Positions 5,563 to 8,374 of a stretch of DNA of 8,374 nucleotides are shown here, one piece after another. Position numbers and translations under genes: made by a program. A model generated the notes under the pieces. The model searched no databases, was not told where the DNA came from, and was given only the letters and a program-made list of their open reading frames with translations. This stretch comes from an uncultured Clostridia bacterium. GTDB lineage: Bacteria; Bacillota; Clostridia; Christensenellales; UBA1242. Within the stretch, counting starts at the first letter, position 1, and each line of letters opens with the position of its first letter. The stretch covers positions 1 through 8,374 of the forward strand of contig CAMOCH010000038.1 in the NCBI GenBank assembly GCA_946610655.1, read 5' to 3'.

Positions 5563-6459
5563 ATGAAATATTTAGAGTTTGGAATCTTTATGAGCCTTTT
5601 GGATGGCAAATATCACAAAGCCAGCGATCTCGCTGACAAATTTGAAGTGAGCACAAAAACTATATATCGTGGCATCAATAAATTAGTTTACGCAGGCGTT
5701 CCACTAACCACAAAAGCTGGAAAATTTGGTGGCATATCTTTGATTAACAGTACCCTGCTCAACACTTGGTTTTTTACAGAAGATGAACTTGCCTATATTT
5801 TAAATATGGCAATCAGCGCAAATAAATATAAACCAATCACAAACACAATACTTCAATCAAAAATTGAATCCCATATTAAAAACAAAAATTTTACCACAGC
5901 AAGTAAACTTGCCGGAAGTTTTATTATTGACTCAAACACATGGTTTAGCAGTGGAACAAAAACAAATGAGTTTGAAAGCATTATTCTTAGTGCAATATCA
6001 GATTCTAATAAAATTGAAATAGAATATTCATCAAATATAAGAATCATAGACCCCTACTGCATTGTTTATAAAGAAGGCTCGTTTTACGTTTATGGTTTTT
6101 GCAATACCCGTCAAGAATTTAGATTGTTTAAATTAACAAGAATAAATTCAATAAAGGCTCTCGACATTAATTTTGAAAAACAAGAAATTGATTTAAATCT
6201 TAAGCCATGGAACAACAATCAGTCTTTTGATAATGTGTCAATTACAATATACGCCAACAATGAAATAAAAAATGAATTTGATTCTTGGACATCCACCGAA
6301 GTTATAGGAAAAAATCTTTTCAAAATTTCAGCGATTAACAATATTGGACTTATTCATAGACTGATGCAGTATGGAAATAGTATCAAAGTAATTTCACCTA
6401 CAGAAATTATCAATAATCTTAAAAATGAATGTAATAAAATAGCAAATTTATATAATTAA
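5563..6459 (+). CDS. HTH-WYL transcriptional regulator
   Basis: This 298-residue protein has the layout of a WYL-domain regulator. A DeoR-like winged helix-turn-helix (about 1-60) contains ASDLADKFEVSTKTIYRGINKL (20-41) and the wing GVPLTTKAGKFGGISL (45-60). A WYL domain (about 137-200) contains IDPYCIVYKEGSFYVYGFC (162-180) and FRLFKLTRI (186-194), where FYV (174-176) replaces the namesake WYL triad. A C-terminal WCX-like region follows (about 220-298). WYL domains sense small ligands or nucleic acid. The start at Met1 keeps the first helix of the HTH; Met10 would remove it. No Shine-Dalgarno precedes Met1, and the promoter predicts transcription from the ATG. Its divergence from the acidic protein-DUF1538-PII operon suggests it regulates that operon and itself. 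The target and ligand are unknown. Confidence 0.9.
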   Translation: MKYLEFGIFMSLLDGKYHKASDLADKFEVSTKTIYRGINKLVYAGVPLTTKAGKFGGISLINSTLLNTWFFTEDELAYILNMAISANKYKPITNTILQSKIESHIKNKNFTTASKLAGSFIIDSNTWFSSGTKTNEFESIILSAISDSNKIEIEYSSNIRIIDPYCIVYKEGSFYVYGFCNTRQEFRLFKLTRINSIKALDINFEKQEIDLNLKPWNNNQSFDNVSITIYANNEIKNEFDSWTSTEVIGKNLFKISAINNIGLIHRLMQYGNSIKVISPTEIINNLKNECNKIANLYN

Positions 6460-6480
6460 AGCATAATTTGCATTTTTTTA
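6442..6480. terminator. Weak convergent terminator between the WYL gene and ddl
   Basis: GCAAATT (6442-6448) pairs with AATTTGC (6465-6471) across a 16-base loop and is followed on the plus strand by A then seven Ts. On the minus strand the same stem leads into TATTTTATT. The stem has only two G-C pairs and a long loop, so termination is plausible but weak. The 58-base gap shows no other hairpin with a U-tract. Confidence 0.4.
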
Positions 6481-6517
6481 TTATTTTTAAACTTATTTTT
6501 TGTATAAATTATAACAT

Positions 6518-7612
6518 TTACTGCATATTCAGCAAATTTGTGCTGAAATTTTTATAATTTTTCTGCAAAACATTATATTCTTCAATTGATTTTTTTATAA
6601 GTAAATCAATAAATTCCAATGAGTTTATTGATTTTTTATTAAACAAATATATAGCAAGCGAACCAGGTATTGAGTTTATCTCGTTAACATATAATTTACT
6701 TTTTGTTTTATCAAAAATAAAGTCAATTCTAACAACCCCACTAAACCCAAGTTCTTGATAAATTTTAGTTGTATATGTTTGTATTTTTCTCTTTAACTTT
6801 TCATCAATATCAAAATTTCGCTTAAGTAATTTCATTCCACCCTTTTTATTTTTTTGCATATATTTATCTTTAAAAGACAAAATTTCATCTTTCTTAACCG
6901 GCCTATCAATTTCGGAAATTATCAAATCTTTGCTATTTCCTATTGCTGCACAATTATATTCTTCATAGTCGATCAAAGCTTGTTCAATTAAAACTTTTTG
7001 GTCAAACTCAAACGCAATATTAATTGCATTTTTAAGCTCATCTTCATTTTTTGCAATCTCAATACCAATACTGCTACCACCCGTACATGGCTTTAGTATA
7101 ACGGGATAGCCAAGTTGATTTTGAACAATCTCTATAATATCATTTCTATCTTGAAACTTAGAAACCAATACTCCCTTTACAGTGCTTATACCAAGACCTT
7201 TCAAACACAATTTAGTCAGCCATTTATCCATTGCAACCGAAAGTGCTGCACCACTTCCTGCTGTCGTTGGAATACCACATAAATTTAAATAATCAACAAC
7301 GGCACCATTTTCACCATTGCCACCATGGGTACACATAAGCGCACACTCAACATCAAAAATCTTTTTTAAACCAAACATTGTTGCTTTATACAAACATTTA
7401 TCCTTTATAATCACTGGCGAAATTTTAACATTATTTGGGAAATTCTTTATGTTAAAATTTTGACTCTCACATAAATTAAACTTATCATTTTTGTCCAAAT
7501 AAACAAGTTTAACATTGTGCTTAATTTTTGCAATTTCATATATTTGTTTTGCTGTTATAACACTTATGTCGTGTTCCAAGCTATTTCCACCAAAAATCAA
7601 AATTATGTTCAT
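6518..7612 (-). CDS. ddl: D-alanine--D-alanine ligase (ATP-grasp)
   Basis: Ddl joins two D-alanines with ATP, making the dipeptide used by MurF for the peptidoglycan stem. The 364 residues match the family length. Motifs are FGGNSLEHDIS (7-17, with substrate-binding Glu13), THGGNGENG (95-103, in place of the usual LHG..GEDG), AMDK (127-130), the ATP-loop KPCTGGSSIGI (174-184), the omega-loop FKDKYM (247-252, whose Lys250-Tyr251 pair typifies D-Ala-D-Ala rather than D-Ala-D-Lac ligases), GVVRIDFIFD (292-301, Arg295 and Asp297) and YVNEINSIPGS (308-318, Mg ligands Glu311 and Asn313). NEINSIPGSLAIYLF is the clostridial variant of the NEINTMPGFT block. GGAGGT lies 8 bases before the ATG. It follows murF by 60 bases on the same strand, so the two are probably co-transcribed. 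A D-Ala-D-Ser or other variant specificity cannot be fully excluded. Confidence 0.92.
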   Translation of the reverse strand: MNIILIFGGNSLEHDISVITAKQIYEIAKIKHNVKLVYLDKNDKFNLCESQNFNIKNFPNNVKISPVIIKDKCLYKATMFGLKKIFDVECALMCTHGGNGENGAVVDYLNLCGIPTTAGSGAALSVAMDKWLTKLCLKGLGISTVKGVLVSKFQDRNDIIEIVQNQLGYPVILKPCTGGSSIGIEIAKNEDELKNAINIAFEFDQKVLIEQALIDYEEYNCAAIGNSKDLIISEIDRPVKKDEILSFKDKYMQKNKKGGMKLLKRNFDIDEKLKRKIQTYTTKIYQELGFSGVVRIDFIFDKTKSKLYVNEINSIPGSLAIYLFNKKSINSLEFIDLLIKKSIEEYNVLQKNYKNFSTNLLNMQ

Positions 7613-7672
7613 AAAAAAATACCTCCGACATCTGTCATTGGTATTTTATGATATTTATTTGTTTTTTGTTAA

Positions 7673-8374
7673 TTACACGTAATTATCTGGCAAATCATTT
7701 TCAAACAAAACAACATCTCCAGGATTAGTTATACTCGAAAGCATACTTGATGCTTGATTTAATGTTCCTGCCCTAATTATTTTATTTACGTCAAAGCCTC
7801 CAAATTTAAGCCCAGAATATATTGCTTCATAGTTAATTACTCCATTAATTATAACATAATCACAAACAGTTGCCATTTGTCTGCCAAGCTCAAAATTTGA
7901 ATTGAATTGCTCTTTGCCAAGTTCAACAAATCCTGACGTTATAACAATCTTTTTGCCGTCAAATTTAGACAATACATTTAATGCAACTTTTGACCCTTCA
8001 ACATTTGCATTATATGCATCATCAATAACAACAAGTGAGTTTGTTGAAGGCACAATCGCAAGTCTGTGAGCAACCGGAGTAAGTGATTCAATTCCGTTTA
8101 CAATTTGCTCCATGCTAAGTCCTAGTTGCACAGCAACAGCAACACCAACCAATATATTTGATATGTTATGTTCACCAAGCAAAATTGTATGAACATTATC
8201 AGCCTTTTTGTCACTAATATGAAGTGTGAATGTTGAACCTTTTGAATTACATTCAATATTATCTGCCCAAATTCCTTTGCTTACATTTTTTCCAACACAT
8301 TTTTTCTCTGCGCTGCAACCTTTATACATTTTTTCAGCATATTCGCTATCAACATTAAATATCATTTTGCCATT
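7673..8374 (-). CDS. murF: MurF, UDP-MurNAc-tripeptide--D-alanyl-D-alanine ligase, C-terminal part (cut by window edge)
   Basis: MurF adds D-Ala-D-Ala to UDP-MurNAc-tripeptide in the cytoplasm. The 233 visible residues run from the right edge to the TAA stop and cover part of the central ATPase domain and all of the C-terminal domain. Recognisable elements, numbered from the first visible residue, are LLGEHNISNILVGVAVAVQLG (65-85, the GxHNxxNxLAA block), AHRL (102-105), VIDDAYNAN (116-124), FVELGKEQ (149-156) and PGDVVLFENDLPDNYV (218-233). The N-terminal substrate domain and the P-loop GKT are outside the window. The reading frame is open to the edge, so an ATG at 8365-8363 is internal, not the start. 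NDLPDNY at the end, in place of the usual KGSR-type ending, marks a Firmicutes-type subgroup. The adjacent ddl makes its substrate. Confidence 0.9.
   Translation of the reverse strand, partial: NGKMIFNVDSEYAEKMYKGCSAEKKCVGKNVSKGIWADNIECNSKGSTFTLHISDKKADNVHTILLGEHNISNILVGVAVAVQLGLSMEQIVNGIESLTPVAHRLAIVPSTNSLVVIDDAYNANVEGSKVALNVLSKFDGKKIVITSGFVELGKEQFNSNFELGRQMATVCDYVIINGVINYEAIYSGLKFGGFDVNKIIRAGTLNQASSMLSSITNPGDVVLFENDLPDNYV

Noticed and set aside
5563..6459. WYL regulator as a sign of a phage defence island
   Set aside because: WYL proteins do accompany defence systems, but no nuclease, helicase, methylase or other defence gene is present and the neighbours are housekeeping or transport genes.
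6528..6547. Hairpin TTCAGC/GCTGAA near the end of ddl
   Set aside because: The 6-bp stem with an 8-base loop lies in the coding end and is not followed by a T-tract on either strand, so it is not a convincing terminator.
7627..7636. GACATCTGTC dyad next to the ddl ribosome binding site
   Set aside because: The arms are only 4 bp and the centre 2 bases. It is too short to claim an operator or RNA switch.

Overview
The window is an AT-rich, densely packed bacterial chromosome segment. Clostridium-like GyrB, MurG, MurF and Ddl proteins, strong AGGAGG-type ribosome binding sites and near-consensus sigma-A promoters suggest a low-GC Gram-positive bacterium (Firmicutes/Clostridia or relatives). 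I cannot name the genus. There is no rRNA, tRNA, CRISPR array, transposase or phage gene, and no gene-free stretch longer than about 170 bases.

Layout from left to right. (1) The first 384 codons of gyrB on the minus strand, running off the left edge, with a TTG start and an extended -10 promoter. (2) Divergent murG on the plus strand. (3) A perfect-stem bidirectional terminator. (4) A tightly packed minus-strand operon, in transcription order: a 264-residue Glu/Pro-rich protein of unknown function with a basic tail (5391-4597), a 510-residue membrane protein with two DUF1538 repeats (4597-3065), and two different PII-like proteins (3090-2734 and 2724-2353). (5) A 171-bp divergent intergenic region with two good promoters and several dyads. 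(6) A plus-strand HTH-WYL transcription regulator that appears to be leaderless. (7) A convergent gap with a weak terminator. (8) ddl (D-Ala-D-Ala ligase) and, upstream of it, the C-terminal part of murF, both on the minus strand and cut by the right edge.

How the genes work together. Ddl makes D-Ala-D-Ala and MurF joins it to the UDP-MurNAc-tripeptide. MurG adds GlcNAc to lipid I at the membrane. These three belong to peptidoglycan precursor synthesis, and gyrB is housekeeping. The least described part is the middle: a duplicated DUF1538 transporter-like protein with two dissimilar PII-like sensors and an acidic partner, next to a divergent WYL regulator. By analogy with GlnK-AmtB and SbtB-SbtA, I infer that the PII proteins gate the membrane protein in response to a small ligand. 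The substrate, the ligand and the role of the acidic protein are unknown. The intergenic region holds a perfect dyad inside the operon promoter and a LexA/DinR-box-like site just upstream of the WYL promoter.
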